Source of the DNA: an uncultured Bacillota bacterium
GTDB taxonomy: Bacteria; Bacillota; Dehalobacteriia; UBA7702
Direction of reading: 5' to 3'
Length of the DNA stretch: 17,323 bases
Assembly: GCA_934702375.1 (NCBI GenBank)
Contig: CAKUYE010000029.1
Coordinates: 1-17,323, forward strand
Shown here: positions 1 to 6,368 of the stretch, piece after piece
Position numbering within the stretch: the stretch's first letter is position 1
How the letters are laid out: every line of letters starts with the position of its first letter
The notes under the pieces: generated by a model
The model's database searches: none
What the model was told of the DNA's origin: nothing
What the model saw: the letters and a program-made list of their open reading frames with translations, nothing else
Made by a program: the position numbers and the translations under genes

Positions 1-2
1 GA

Positions 3-173
3 TCGATAAAGATCCTCTGGGGCATTTGCGAAGGGGTGATTGCGGCAATTTTGCTCTATGTCGGCGGACTTTCCGCAATGCAATCGGTTTCCATCGCCAT
101 TGGTTTCCCGTTGCTCTTTGTATGTTTGCTCATCGCCGCAGCGTTGATTCGAGTATTGAAAACGGAATTTTGA
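3..173 (+). CDS. BCCT-family osmolyte transporter, C-terminal fragment
   Basis: The reading frame enters from the left edge and ends at TGA 171-173, leaving 56 residues of a larger protein. It reads as one amphipathic/hydrophobic segment (ILWGICEGVIAAILLYVGGL) followed by SAMQSVSIAIGFPL, a second hydrophobic stretch and a short polar tail. A Trp-Gly start, a central Gly-Gly-Leu, an Ala-Met-Gln and a Gly-Phe-Pro-Leu are the layout I know from the last two membrane helices of betaine/choline/carnitine transporters (BetP/OpuD type). These are inner-membrane carriers for compatible solutes, usually sodium coupled. The substrate cannot be told from this fragment. An overlapping frame (26-223) is a shadow: its composition is unlike a protein and it runs through the terminator that follows. 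Confidence 0.75.
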   Translation, partial: SIKILWGICEGVIAAILLYVGGLSAMQSVSIAIGFPLLFVCLLIAAALIRVLKTEF

Positions 174-211
174 AAAATCATATAGTGTCATCCTTTTTGT
201 TTTGGAAGGTG

Positions 212-264
212 CCGGTTCGGTAAAAAAAATTATTAAAATTTTGACCGAACCGGTATTTTCTTTC
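212..264 (+). terminator. Rho-independent terminator of the BCCT transporter gene
   Basis: A perfect 10-bp stem (CCGGTTCGGT 212-221 with ACCGAACCGG 244-253) closes an A/T-rich loop that can extend the pairing by about four A-T pairs. It is followed by TATTTTCTTTC. It lies about 40 bases after the stop codon. Confidence 0.8.
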
Positions 265-326
265 AAAAGCATGGCTTTTAGCAGGCGTTTTATATTTGTG
301 GAAAATTTTGTCTTTTTATGGATTCA

Positions 327-355
327 TTGACATAGGCGCTGTTTTTTGGTAAAAT
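327..355 (+). promoter_or_regulatory. Sigma-A promoter for rpoN
   Basis: A perfect TTGACA (327-332), a 17-base spacer and TAAAAT (350-355) with a TG one base upstream give a near-consensus vegetative promoter. Transcription would start near 362, leaving a leader of about 180 bases before rpoN. That leader is very A/T rich. It begins with a weak A/T hairpin (AACAAAAAA 363-371 with TTTTTTGTT 381-389) followed by more T residues. No known riboswitch was recognised in it. Confidence 0.7.
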
Positions 356-541
356 AAAAAAGAACAAAAAAATATTGTCATTTTTTGTTTTTTTCTATCA
401 TAACACCGAGGAAAAAAGAAATTTAGATTTTCCCGGGTTCTATTTTTTTGTTCATATGGGGAAAAAAGGGATCTTCTTGAACGAATAAAAGGGTAAAATG
501 TTTTTGTAAGTTTTATTGCATAAACGAAGTCAGGTGATAAC

Positions 542-1888
542 GTGTCAGGAATTAATCTCGAATTAAAACAGCTCCAAAAGCTGGTGATGACCACGGAGCT
601 GAAACAGGCCATTGATCTTTTGACCATGCCTGTGATGGAATTACAGCAATTTGTCAGGGAGCAATTGGAAGCAAATCCGATGTTGGAAATGGATGATTCC
701 CCGCCGCTCTCCAAAGAGGAGGAGCTTTTCGCCTCTATGAGCAAGGATTATCCGGAAAACAACCACACTTATACGATCAATCGGGATGAGCCCTTTACCT
801 ATGAGGCTCGAACCGAGACGTACAACAGTCTCTATGAATACCTACTGTTTCAGCTGAATATCCTGCCGCTTTCCGATCATCAACGCAGGATCGGCAAATA
901 CATCCTCTCGAATATCGATGATAACGGCTATCTTTTATTGCTGCCCACCGCCATTGCCGAGGAGCTGGGCTTGCCCTTCACCGAAGTCGATGAGGTCTTG
1001 ACGCTGATCCGCCGCTTTGATCCTGCCGGTGTCTGCTGTATGAATTTGAAGGATTGCCTGATCCTTCAGCTGGACCACGAGGATGCCCACTACGAGGAAC
1101 GTAAGACCATCATCAACGATTACCTCGATATGGTGGCGGCAAATCGTGTCCCTCAAATTGCAAAGCAGATGAAGCTGCCCATAGATACCGTCAATCAGTT
1201 GGTGGAGTCCATCCGTGCTTTGGACCCCCGACCGGGGCAGACCTGGGGCGGTGGCGGCAGTGTGGAGTATATTGCTCCCGATGTCACCATTAAGCTTTTG
1301 GATGGCGAATGGACCGTTCTTTTGAATGAGTGGGATGTCCCAAAGATACTGGTAAACGACTACTACCAGAATCTGGTAAAGAAGGGGATGCAGATTGATG
1401 CGTCCACCGAAGATTACATCAAAGAAAAATTCAATGCTGCGGTTTGGGTACTGAAAAGCATCGAGCAGCGCAGAAAAACCATTTACGATACGGTCAATGC
1501 GATCATTAAATTCCAGAAGGATTTTCTGGAAGGCCGCAGTGAATACCCCGTACCGTTGAACCTCAAGAATGTTGCCCAGGAGATCAACGTTCACGAATCC
1601 ACCGTTTCCCGGGCCATCAGCAGTAAATTTATTCAAACACCCCGGGGGCTGTTTTCCTTTAAATATTTCTTCCCCAAGGGTGTGGCTTCCGGATCCGATC
1701 AGAATACCCTCGGGATCAAGCAACAGTTAAAGGATCTTATTGACCGGGAAGACACCGCTCATCCCTTAAAAGACGGTGAGCTTACCGAATTACTCCAACA
1801 AAAGGGAGTGGAAATCTCCCGGCGCACCGTAGCCAAATATCGGGAACAGCTTGGCATTCCCGTGGCAGGAAAGCGCAAAACCTTTTAA
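542..1888 (+). CDS. rpoN: RNA polymerase sigma-54 factor
   Basis: 448 residues, a usual length for sigma-54. The N-terminal activator-interacting region (about 1-48) is Gln/Leu rich (LELKQLQKLVMTTELKQAI). The core-binding domain spans about 90-270 and contains NIDDNGYL, RFDPAGV and LDPRPGQ. The DNA-binding part has a helix-turn-helix (LKNVAQEINVHESTVSRAI, about 341-359) and the RpoN box SRRTVAKYRE (426-435) near the C-terminus. By family knowledge it directs polymerase to -24/-12 promoters and needs an AAA+ enhancer-binding protein to open them; no such activator is in this window. The GTG start at 542 has AGGTGA at 532-537 and matches where the family begins. It appears to be a single-gene transcription unit. 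Confidence 0.95.
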   Translation: MSGINLELKQLQKLVMTTELKQAIDLLTMPVMELQQFVREQLEANPMLEMDDSPPLSKEEELFASMSKDYPENNHTYTINRDEPFTYEARTETYNSLYEYLLFQLNILPLSDHQRRIGKYILSNIDDNGYLLLLPTAIAEELGLPFTEVDEVLTLIRRFDPAGVCCMNLKDCLILQLDHEDAHYEERKTIINDYLDMVAANRVPQIAKQMKLPIDTVNQLVESIRALDPRPGQTWGGGGSVEYIAPDVTIKLLDGEWTVLLNEWDVPKILVNDYYQNLVKKGMQIDASTEDYIKEKFNAAVWVLKSIEQRRKTIYDTVNAIIKFQKDFLEGRSEYPVPLNLKNVAQEINVHESTVSRAISSKFIQTPRGLFSFKYFFPKGVASGSDQNTLGIKQQLKDLIDREDTAHPLKDGELTELLQQKGVEISRRTVAKYREQLGIPVAGKRKTF

Positions 1889-1909
1889 GACATAAAAATA
1901 TAAACTACG

Positions 1910-1970
1910 AAAAAAAAGAGTGTTCCGAAATACCGCCCGGCGGTGTTTTGAAACACTCTCTTCTTATTCT
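1910..1970. terminator. Bidirectional terminator between rpoN and the carD-like gene
   Basis: Two 18-base arms (1918-1935 and 1941-1958) pair with one mismatch and two G-U pairs around a 5-base CCCGG loop. On the plus strand the stem is followed by TCTTCTTATTCTTTT; on the minus strand it is followed by eight T residues (A-run 1910-1917). It therefore fits both convergent genes, with the better U-tract serving the minus-strand gene. Confidence 0.85.
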
Positions 1971-1979
1971 TTTCGTTAT

Positions 1980-2483
1980 TTATGCGTTGGCAAGCTCCTT
2001 TTGGATATAGCCCAGCACGCTGTTGCGGTCGATATCTAAAACGAAGGCAAATTCTTCGTAAAGGACCGTTTCGGCTTCCTTCATGAAGCGTTCATCGACC
2101 AGGTGCTGTTTCTTTCCTGCCTTTTTTTGAGCTTCTCTGCGCTTATACAATGTTTTCACCAGGCGCAGAATACTCATGCGGTCACCGCTTTCAATAATCT
2201 TCTGATAGGTTTCCTTGCGGTGCTTTTCATCGGGAACACCAATGGTGCTTTGCTCCGGGATCTCGTGGATCATCTGGTGGATCTCCTCTTTGGTAAGGAG
2301 CTGCCGCATTTTTTTGCAGGAGGCTTCGTTGTCGGTGGGTACAAAAAAGGTGCTGCGGTTGTCAAAAACCGGCTTCATGGTGTAATACCGTTGTGCTTCC
2401 CCTGCAAATTCTTTTTCTGTGATCTCTGTCACACGGCAAACGCCGTGAAGTCCGTAGACAACAACATCATTGACCTGATACAT
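1980..2483 (-). CDS. CarD-family transcriptional regulator
   Basis: 167 residues. The N-terminal half (about 1-60: VNDVVVYGLHGVCRV, then ITEKEF, YYTMKPV and FFVPTDN) has the RNA-polymerase-interaction domain pattern of the CarD/TRCF family. The C-terminal half is helical and rich in Lys, Arg and Glu (RLVKTLYKRREAQKKAGKK), as in CarD-type proteins. Known members bind the polymerase beta subunit and stabilise or tune promoter opening rather than read a specific operator. The ATG at 2483 has GGGAGA six bases upstream on the minus strand. The gene is monocistronic, convergent with rpoN and divergent from the MFS gene. It lacks the helicase part of Mfd, so it is a stand-alone CarD-like regulator; which promoters it affects is unknown. 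Confidence 0.88.
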   Translation of the reverse strand: MYQVNDVVVYGLHGVCRVTEITEKEFAGEAQRYYTMKPVFDNRSTFFVPTDNEASCKKMRQLLTKEEIHQMIHEIPEQSTIGVPDEKHRKETYQKIIESGDRMSILRLVKTLYKRREAQKKAGKKQHLVDERFMKEAETVLYEEFAFVLDIDRNSVLGYIQKELANA

Positions 2484-2563
2484 CTCTATCTCCCTTTTCT
2501 CTTTTTCCGGCGGTATTGCCGCCTCGGTTCATGATACAGACATCATTCTTTCACGATAATTTA

Positions 2564-2592
2564 ATTATAGCACAAATTTCGTCAAAATGTAA
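2564..2592 (-). promoter_or_regulatory. Promoter for the carD-like gene
   Basis: Read on the minus strand, TTACAT (2592-2587), a 17-base spacer and a perfect TATAAT (2569-2564) lie about 80 bases upstream of the start codon. The -35 box matches consensus in four of six positions. Confidence 0.6.
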
Positions 2593-2623
2593 GGCTTTTT
2601 GCAGGGAAAATTTAAAAGAACCC

Positions 2624-2652
2624 TTGACAGTGGTCTGAAATCATACTAAGAT
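2624..2652 (+). promoter_or_regulatory. Promoter for the MFS transporter gene
   Basis: A perfect TTGACA (2624-2629) and TAAGAT (2647-2652) are separated by 17 bases. The start codon follows about 25 bases after the expected transcription start. It is back to back with the carD-like promoter, 31 bases apart. Confidence 0.65.
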
Positions 2653-2684
2653 AATACTCGAATCCATAGAGGAGGAATGATTTT

Positions 2685-3857
2685 ATGGTGCAAAAAATGC
2701 ATCCGAAGTTATTTGTTGCAATTATTATTTTTCTCATTGCCGTAGACTGGATGGCCTGCGATATTTTTTTGCCGGCCCAACCGGAGATCGTGGATTACTT
2801 TCATACCACCGCGGCAACGCTGAATTCGGCTCTTTCCGTCTACTTTGTGGTCTCCGCTGTCAGCGTGTTGCTTGGCGGCCCTTTAAGTGATAAATTCGGA
2901 CGAAAGAGCATCCTTTATGTAGGGATTCTCTTTTTCGCGATTTTCGGTTACGGCTGCGCATTCGCACCGAATGTGTGGTTTCTGATCTTTTGTCGCGGCG
3001 GTGCGGCCTTTGGCGCCGGGATCATCACCGCGGTGACTCTGGCCATGGTGAAGGATTATCTTGCCGATGATTCCTTTCAACAGGCGATGGCCATCATTCA
3101 ATCGGTAATCGTCCTCGGCCCGGTGGTCTCGCCGTTTCTCGGTTCTTTTCTGCTGATGGTCGGCAGCTGGCGCTGGGTTATGGCAGCTCTGGGCATCCTC
3201 GGCACTCTGGCTTTTATCTCCGCGCTGTTTTTGCCCGAGACCCTACCGCCGTCCCGCCGTGTTTCCGGCGGCATCCTTCCGGCGATGAAGGGCCTTTGGA
3301 TTGTCGCCAAGGATCGAAAATTTTCCCTGCTGCTTTCGGTGATCTCTCTGATGTGCGTGCCGTTTTTTGCCTTTATCGCCGTCTGTTCCTATATCTGCAT
3401 GGATTACTTCGATATGTCCTATCTGCAATACAGCCTTTTTTACGGCGGTATTTGTATCGTGTCCTTCACCGCACCCTTTGTTTATCTCAAGCTGGATCGG
3501 CGGCTCCAAAGTAAAACGATCCTCTTCCTCTGCTTCGGACTCCTTGCCGCCACCGTTCTTGGCCTGGGCCTTGGTGCAAAAATCAGCCCGATCCTCTTCT
3601 TCCTTGCCATGCTGCCCTATACCTATGCCGAAGGCATTTCCCGCCCCCTCGGTATGGTGCTTCTCTTAAATCAGCATGAAGATACCTCCGGCGCTGCCTC
3701 GGCCCTTACCAGCTTTGCCACCTCCATCATCGGTACCATCGGCACCGTAGTTGCAACCCTGGCCTGGGGAAACTACCTGAACGGCCTGTTTTGGATTTTT
3801 TTAGGGTGTTGGGGGTTGGCAATAGCATTCTACCGCATCCTCTGTCGGGGGCGCTGA
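2685..3857 (+). CDS. MFS transporter, Bcr/CflA-like drug exporter
   Basis: 390 residues with about twelve hydrophobic segments, the usual size for a 12-helix major facilitator. Motif A is clear between helices 2 and 3 (GGPLSDKFGRK, 64-74). Helix 4 carries CRGGAAFGAG. Helix 5 has the antiporter-type glycine/proline pattern (VLGPVVSPFLGSFL, 143-156), followed by WRWVM. An early charged pair, AVDWMACDIFLPA (19-31), resembles the first helix of the Bcr/CflA drug-proton antiporters. The inferred role is proton-driven efflux of a small toxic compound across the membrane; the substrate is unknown. The ATG at 2685 has GGAGGA at 2671-2676. The gene is monocistronic. Its last 11 bases, including the TGA, are the first 11 bases of a 121-bp hairpin repeat, so the C-terminal Arg-Gly-Arg is encoded by repeat sequence. 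Confidence 0.85.
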   Translation: MVQKMHPKLFVAIIIFLIAVDWMACDIFLPAQPEIVDYFHTTAATLNSALSVYFVVSAVSVLLGGPLSDKFGRKSILYVGILFFAIFGYGCAFAPNVWFLIFCRGGAAFGAGIITAVTLAMVKDYLADDSFQQAMAIIQSVIVLGPVVSPFLGSFLLMVGSWRWVMAALGILGTLAFISALFLPETLPPSRRVSGGILPAMKGLWIVAKDRKFSLLLSVISLMCVPFFAFIAVCSYICMDYFDMSYLQYSLFYGGICIVSFTAPFVYLKLDRRLQSKTILFLCFGLLAATVLGLGLGAKISPILFFLAMLPYTYAEGISRPLGMVLLLNQHEDTSGAASALTSFATSIIGTIGTVVATLAWGNYLNGLFWIFLGCWGLAIAFYRILCRGR

Positions 3858-3967
3858 ATGGCTGATACTCGGCAAAATCATTGCGCCGCGGCCGTCAGGA
3901 TACGTCTAAGTATACCTGCCGACCACGCCCCAAAGCTTTTGCCGAGTCTAAGCCATTGATCGCCCCC
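3847..3967. repeat. Long-hairpin repeat, copy A
   Basis: An imperfect inverted repeat with 57-base arms. The outer ends are GGGGGCG (3847) and CGCCCCC (ending 3967). CTCGGCAAAA in the left arm faces TTTTGCCGAG in the right. The apex is ATAC-GTCTAA-GTAT, with one unpaired base on the right side next to the fourth pair. The MFS stop codon (3855-3857) is inside the left arm. It lacks a T-run, so it is not a classical terminator. Copies B and C have the same architecture. Confidence 0.85.
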
Positions 3968-3984
3968 TCTCCGGGCGCGCTTTC

Positions 3985-4106
3985 GGGCACGCTAAACGCA
4001 CAGAACTCGGCAAAATCGCCGATTGCCGACAATGGGCATACGTCTTAGTATAGCCCATTGCCGCCAACCAGCGAGTTTTACCGAGTTCTGCACGTTTATC
4101 GCACCC
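3985..4106. repeat. Long-hairpin repeat, copy B
   Basis: A 122-base inverted repeat, 17 bases after copy A. The left arm begins GGGCACGCTAAACGCACAGA and the right arm ends CTGCACGTTTATCGCACCC, pairing almost throughout. The apex is ATAC-GTCTTA-GTAT with the same single-base bulge as copy A. It is not attached to a gene end here, but it carries the TAA that serves as stop codon in copy C. Confidence 0.85.
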
Positions 4107-4227
4107 TCTCTGGGCAATTTATGTTGTGCGAGTTCTGCACGTTTATCGCACCCTTTCTGGGCAAGCTACGTTGTACTGGTGTACTTAGCACGTTTATCGC
4201 ACCCTTTCCGGATAATTTATGTTGTGC
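4091..4227 (+). repeat. Three tandem right-arm fragments of the long-hairpin repeat
   Basis: CACGTTTATCGCACCCT recurs at 4091, 4138 and 4189 (steps of 47 and 51 bases). Each is followed by CTCTGGG, TTCTGGG or TTCCGGA and an AATTTATGTTGT-like tail. The first is the right arm of hairpin B; the next two are right-arm pieces without their left arms. The third follows a remnant of the apex (GTACTTAG, 4181-4188). The same tail follows hairpin C near 17180. Confidence 0.8.
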
Positions 4228-4293
4228 GATTCCCCCCGGGTGATTTACGTGGCACGTATGCGCATGGATGCATCGGCATCGCAGATGCGATGC

Positions 4294-4430
4294 AAAATGG
4301 CTTCGCCTCGAGGAGAAGCTGTCGGCGCAGCCGACTGATGAGGTGTCGCGCCGGGTGCATCTGAATTTTATGTGAGCAGTAACTGCGGCGTAAAACGTAT
4401 CTTTCAACGATACGCTTCACGCCGCAGTTT
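4294..4430 (+). repeat. 137-bp dispersed palindromic repeat, copy 1
   Basis: It starts AAAATGGCTTCGCC and contains three hairpins in order: GCTTCGCCTCGAGGAGAAGC; GTCGGCGCAGCCGAC, followed by TGATGAGGTG; and a long stem AACTGCGGCGT (4381-4391) / ACGCCGCAGTT (4419-4429) with an inner CGTATC/GATACG pair. The last stem runs into TTGTTTT and could act as a terminator on the plus strand. The second copy at 4550 differs at only 7 of 137 positions, with no gaps. Confidence 0.85.
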
Positions 4431-4464
4431 GTTTTGCTCGGTCAATTAATGTCCCATCGCCACG

Positions 4465-4512
4465 CCACCTCATCCACCGCAAGCGGTCCCCCTTCCCCTC
4501 AAAGGGGAAGGC
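4465..4512 (-). repeat. REP-like hairpin unit in reverse orientation
   Basis: CCACCTCATC (4465-4474), then a small hairpin ACCGC-AA-GCGGT, then CCTTCCCCT-CAA-AGGGGAAGG. This is the mirror-image layout of the hairpin-hairpin-GATGAGGTGG unit found in the 137-bp repeats, with different stem sequences. It sits between the two 137-bp copies. I recall similar palindromic units scattered through genomes of gut Clostridia, but made no search. Confidence 0.65.
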
Positions 4513-4549
4513 TTTCTAACAGGCAATTTGTCCTCAAAATGTAGCTTTC

Positions 4550-4686
4550 AAAATGGCTTCGCCTCGAGGAGAAGCTGTCGGCGCAGCCGACTGATGAGGT
4601 GGCGCGCCGGGTGCATCTGTATTTTATGCGAGTAGTGACTGCGGCGTAAAACGTATCTTTCAACAATACGCTCCACGCCGCAGTTT
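4550..4686 (+). repeat. 137-bp dispersed palindromic repeat, copy 2
   Basis: Same length and orientation as the copy at 4294, offset by 256 bases, with 7 substitutions and no gaps. It carries the same three hairpins and the same terminator-like last stem (ACTGCGGCGT ... ACGCCGCAGT), followed by TTATTTT. The rest of the gap up to 4756 holds nothing I can recognise. Confidence 0.85.
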
Positions 4687-4756
4687 ATTTTGTCCGCCCA
4701 ATTTACGCCCCATCATCACGCATCCCCATCCGAATCCGCCCCAAAATCAAATTTAA

Positions 4757-4804
4757 AGAAGAGAAAAGTGTAAAAAGATGCAAAAATCTCTTCTAAAATT
4801 GACG
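4757..4804 (+). repeat. ATPase-1 flanking/operator repeat, upstream copy
   Basis: AGAAGAGA (4757-4764) and TCTCTTCT (4787-4794) form an 8-bp palindrome enclosing A-rich GTG/TGC direct repeats. The tail AAAATTGACG follows. The last 26 bases (4779-4804) are identical to 6240-6265 on the other side of the ATPase gene. The palindrome recurs at 4840-4877, exactly 83 bases downstream. Confidence 0.8.
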
Positions 4805-4810
4805 AATCGG

Positions 4811-4839
4811 TTGATTCCTATTCGCCGGTATGATAATAT
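4811..4839 (+). promoter_or_regulatory. Candidate promoter for ATPase 1
   Basis: TTGATT (4811-4816), a 17-base spacer and TAATAT (4834-4839), with GATAAT overlapping two bases to the left. Both boxes are imperfect. The site lies between the two palindromic repeat copies, and the second copy would start at or just before the transcription start. Confidence 0.45.
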
Positions 4840-4877
4840 AGAAGAGAAAAGTGCGAAAAGGTGCAAAAATCTCTTCT
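4840..4877 (+). repeat. ATPase-1 operator-like repeat, promoter-proximal copy
   Basis: A second copy of the palindrome AGAAGAGA ... TCTCTTCT with the internal GAAAAGTGC, GAAAAGGTGC and AAAAATC repeats. It covers the expected transcription start and early leader, so a protein bound here would block transcription. This is inference from position. Confidence 0.7.
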
Positions 4878-4901
4878 GTTTTTTATTTTCGGAGGTGTGC
4901 A

Positions 4902-6197
4902 ATGGAGATTCGTCGTGATTTTTATTTGGAAAAGCTGGTAAAAAGAAAGGGCAACGGATTGATCAAGGTGATTACCGGTATCCGCCGTTGCGGCAAATCC
5001 TATTTATTAAACACGATTTTTTACCGCCATCTTTTGGACTCCGGTGTGGACGAAGCGCATATCATTCGTTTCGCTTTTGATTCTGCCGATGATTTATATG
5101 CCATGGGAGAAGACCTGTTGCAAATGGAAAAAGAAAAACGCGGAGCAAATCCCGAAAAATTTATGGCATATATTCGCTCCAAGGTTACGGATTCCGAAAC
5201 TTATTATCTCCTTCTTGACGAAGTGCAGCTATTGGATTGCTTTGAAGCCGTACTAAACAGTTATTTACGCCGGGAAAATATAGATGTCTTTGTGACCGGA
5301 AGCAATGCAAAGTTTTTATCCAAGGATATCATTACCGAATTTGCCGGCCGCGGTGATGAGATTCATATGTATCCCCTTAGCTTTCGGGAGTTTATGTCGG
5401 TCTATCCCGGCGATAAGTATATGGGATTCTCGGAATATATGCTTTACGGCGGCATTCCTCTGGTGGTTCTTCGGGAGGATGCCCCGGATAAAGCAGCTCT
5501 TTTGCGCACCCTGTTTCAGGAGATTTACCTTCGGGATATTTACCGGCGAAACCGTATTCGCAATCAGGGAGAGTTGGAGGATCTTTTAAACATTCTTTCC
5601 TCTGCCATTGGCTCCCTGACAAATCCCGAAAAGTTGAAAAAGACCTTTAAGTCTATGAAAAAATCGAGAATCACTTCGGGCACGATCAAAAAGTACCTGG
5701 ATTATTTGGAAGATTCTTTTTTGATCGAATCGGCGCAACGGTATAATATTAAAGGAAAATCCTATATCGAAACACCGAAAAAATATTATTTTTCCGATTT
5801 GGGGCTGCGAAATGCCAGGATCAATTTTCGGCAGTTTGAGCAAACCCATTCCATGGAAAATGTGATCTACAATGAGCTGCGCATGCGTGGATACAATGTG
5901 GATGTCGGTGTCGTTCCGATTAGCGAAAAAAACAGTGCCGGTAAGAGCCTTCGTAAGCAGTTGGAAATTGACTTTGTATGTAATCTCGGCTCTGCAAGAT
6001 ATTATATTCAATCTGCGTACTCCATTCCCGATGAGGCGAAGCACGCTCAGGAAATTCGACCCTTTCGGAAGGTTGATGATTCCTTTAAAAAAATCCTAAT
6101 TACAAAAGATCCGGTGCCTGCTCACTACGATGAATACGGGATTTTGATGCTGAATATTTATGATTTTCTGCTGGATCCCGATTCTCTGGAAAGATAA
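4902..6197 (+). CDS. AAA ATPase with DUF4143 domain (ATPase 1, COG1373-like)
   Basis: 431 residues. The P-loop GIRRCGKS is at 26-33, the Walker B YLLLDEVQ at 102-109, and a sensor-like VTGSNAKFLS at 131-140. YPLSFREF (158-165) and LYGGIPLVV are typical of the AAA_14 plus DUF4143 arrangement. The C-terminal part resembles a PD-(D/E)XK fold with Asp at EIDFV (D357), but the usual Glu-x-Lys is replaced by YYIQSAYS, so nuclease activity is doubtful. No signal or membrane segment is seen. I chose the ATG at 4902 because GGAGGT (4891-4896) precedes it; an upstream in-frame GTG (4851) lies in the repeat and lacks an RBS. It belongs to a different subgroup (GIRRCGKS) from the two ATPases at 10442 and 11913. 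The biological role of this family is not settled. Confidence 0.85.
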   Translation: MEIRRDFYLEKLVKRKGNGLIKVITGIRRCGKSYLLNTIFYRHLLDSGVDEAHIIRFAFDSADDLYAMGEDLLQMEKEKRGANPEKFMAYIRSKVTDSETYYLLLDEVQLLDCFEAVLNSYLRRENIDVFVTGSNAKFLSKDIITEFAGRGDEIHMYPLSFREFMSVYPGDKYMGFSEYMLYGGIPLVVLREDAPDKAALLRTLFQEIYLRDIYRRNRIRNQGELEDLLNILSSAIGSLTNPEKLKKTFKSMKKSRITSGTIKKYLDYLEDSFLIESAQRYNIKGKSYIETPKKYYFSDLGLRNARINFRQFEQTHSMENVIYNELRMRGYNVDVGVVPISEKNSAGKSLRKQLEIDFVCNLGSARYYIQSAYSIPDEAKHAQEIRPFRKVDDSFKKILITKDPVPAHYDEYGILMLNIYDFLLDPDSLER

Positions 6198-6217
6198 CGG
6201 GCAGTTGATATCGTTAA

Positions 6218-6265
6218 AAAAGAAAAAAGTGGTAAAAGGTGCAAAAATCTCTTCTAAAATTGACG
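6218..6265 (+). repeat. ATPase-1 flanking repeat, downstream copy
   Basis: The third copy of the 48-base repeat, 21 bases after the ATPase stop. Its left palindrome arm has decayed (A-rich), while 6240-6265 is identical to 4779-4804. It forms a direct repeat framing the ATPase gene and its promoter. Confidence 0.75.
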
Positions 6266-6287
6266 TTTTCTCCGCGAATTTCCTCTG

Positions 6288-6317
6288 TGCATAATTCTCC
6301 TGCATTTCCACATACTA
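6288..6317 (+). promoter_or_regulatory. Sigma-G (forespore) type promoter for spoVT
   Basis: TGCATA (6288-6293), a 17-base spacer and CATACTA (6311-6317) match the sigma-F/sigma-G recognition pattern (GHATR, 17-18 bases, CATnHTA). Transcription would begin near 6324, 45 bases before the start codon. In Bacillus subtilis spoVT is transcribed by sigma-G, so site and gene agree. There is no good sigma-A promoter in the gap. Confidence 0.7.
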
Positions 6318-6368
6318 CCCATAAGATACACAAAATGGAAATTGTAATACCCAGGAGGAATAAGTGAT

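Noticed and set aside
4250..4266. TGGCAC ... GCGCA considered as a sigma-54 promoter
   Set aside because: The GG-GC spacing is one base short of the invariant distance, and it lies within repeat DNA with no gene downstream at a fitting distance.
4023..4420. Several overlapping open frames on both strands (up to 113 codons) in the repeat region after the MFS gene
   Set aside because: They lie wholly in palindromic repeats, have no RBS, and their translations repeat with the DNA (for example recurring Phe-Ile-Ala-Pro). They are by-products of repeat DNA.
4757..6265. ATPase 1 region considered as an insertion sequence
   Set aside because: The encoded protein is not a transposase and the flanking repeat is direct, not terminal inverted; a cassette or operator set is the more careful reading.
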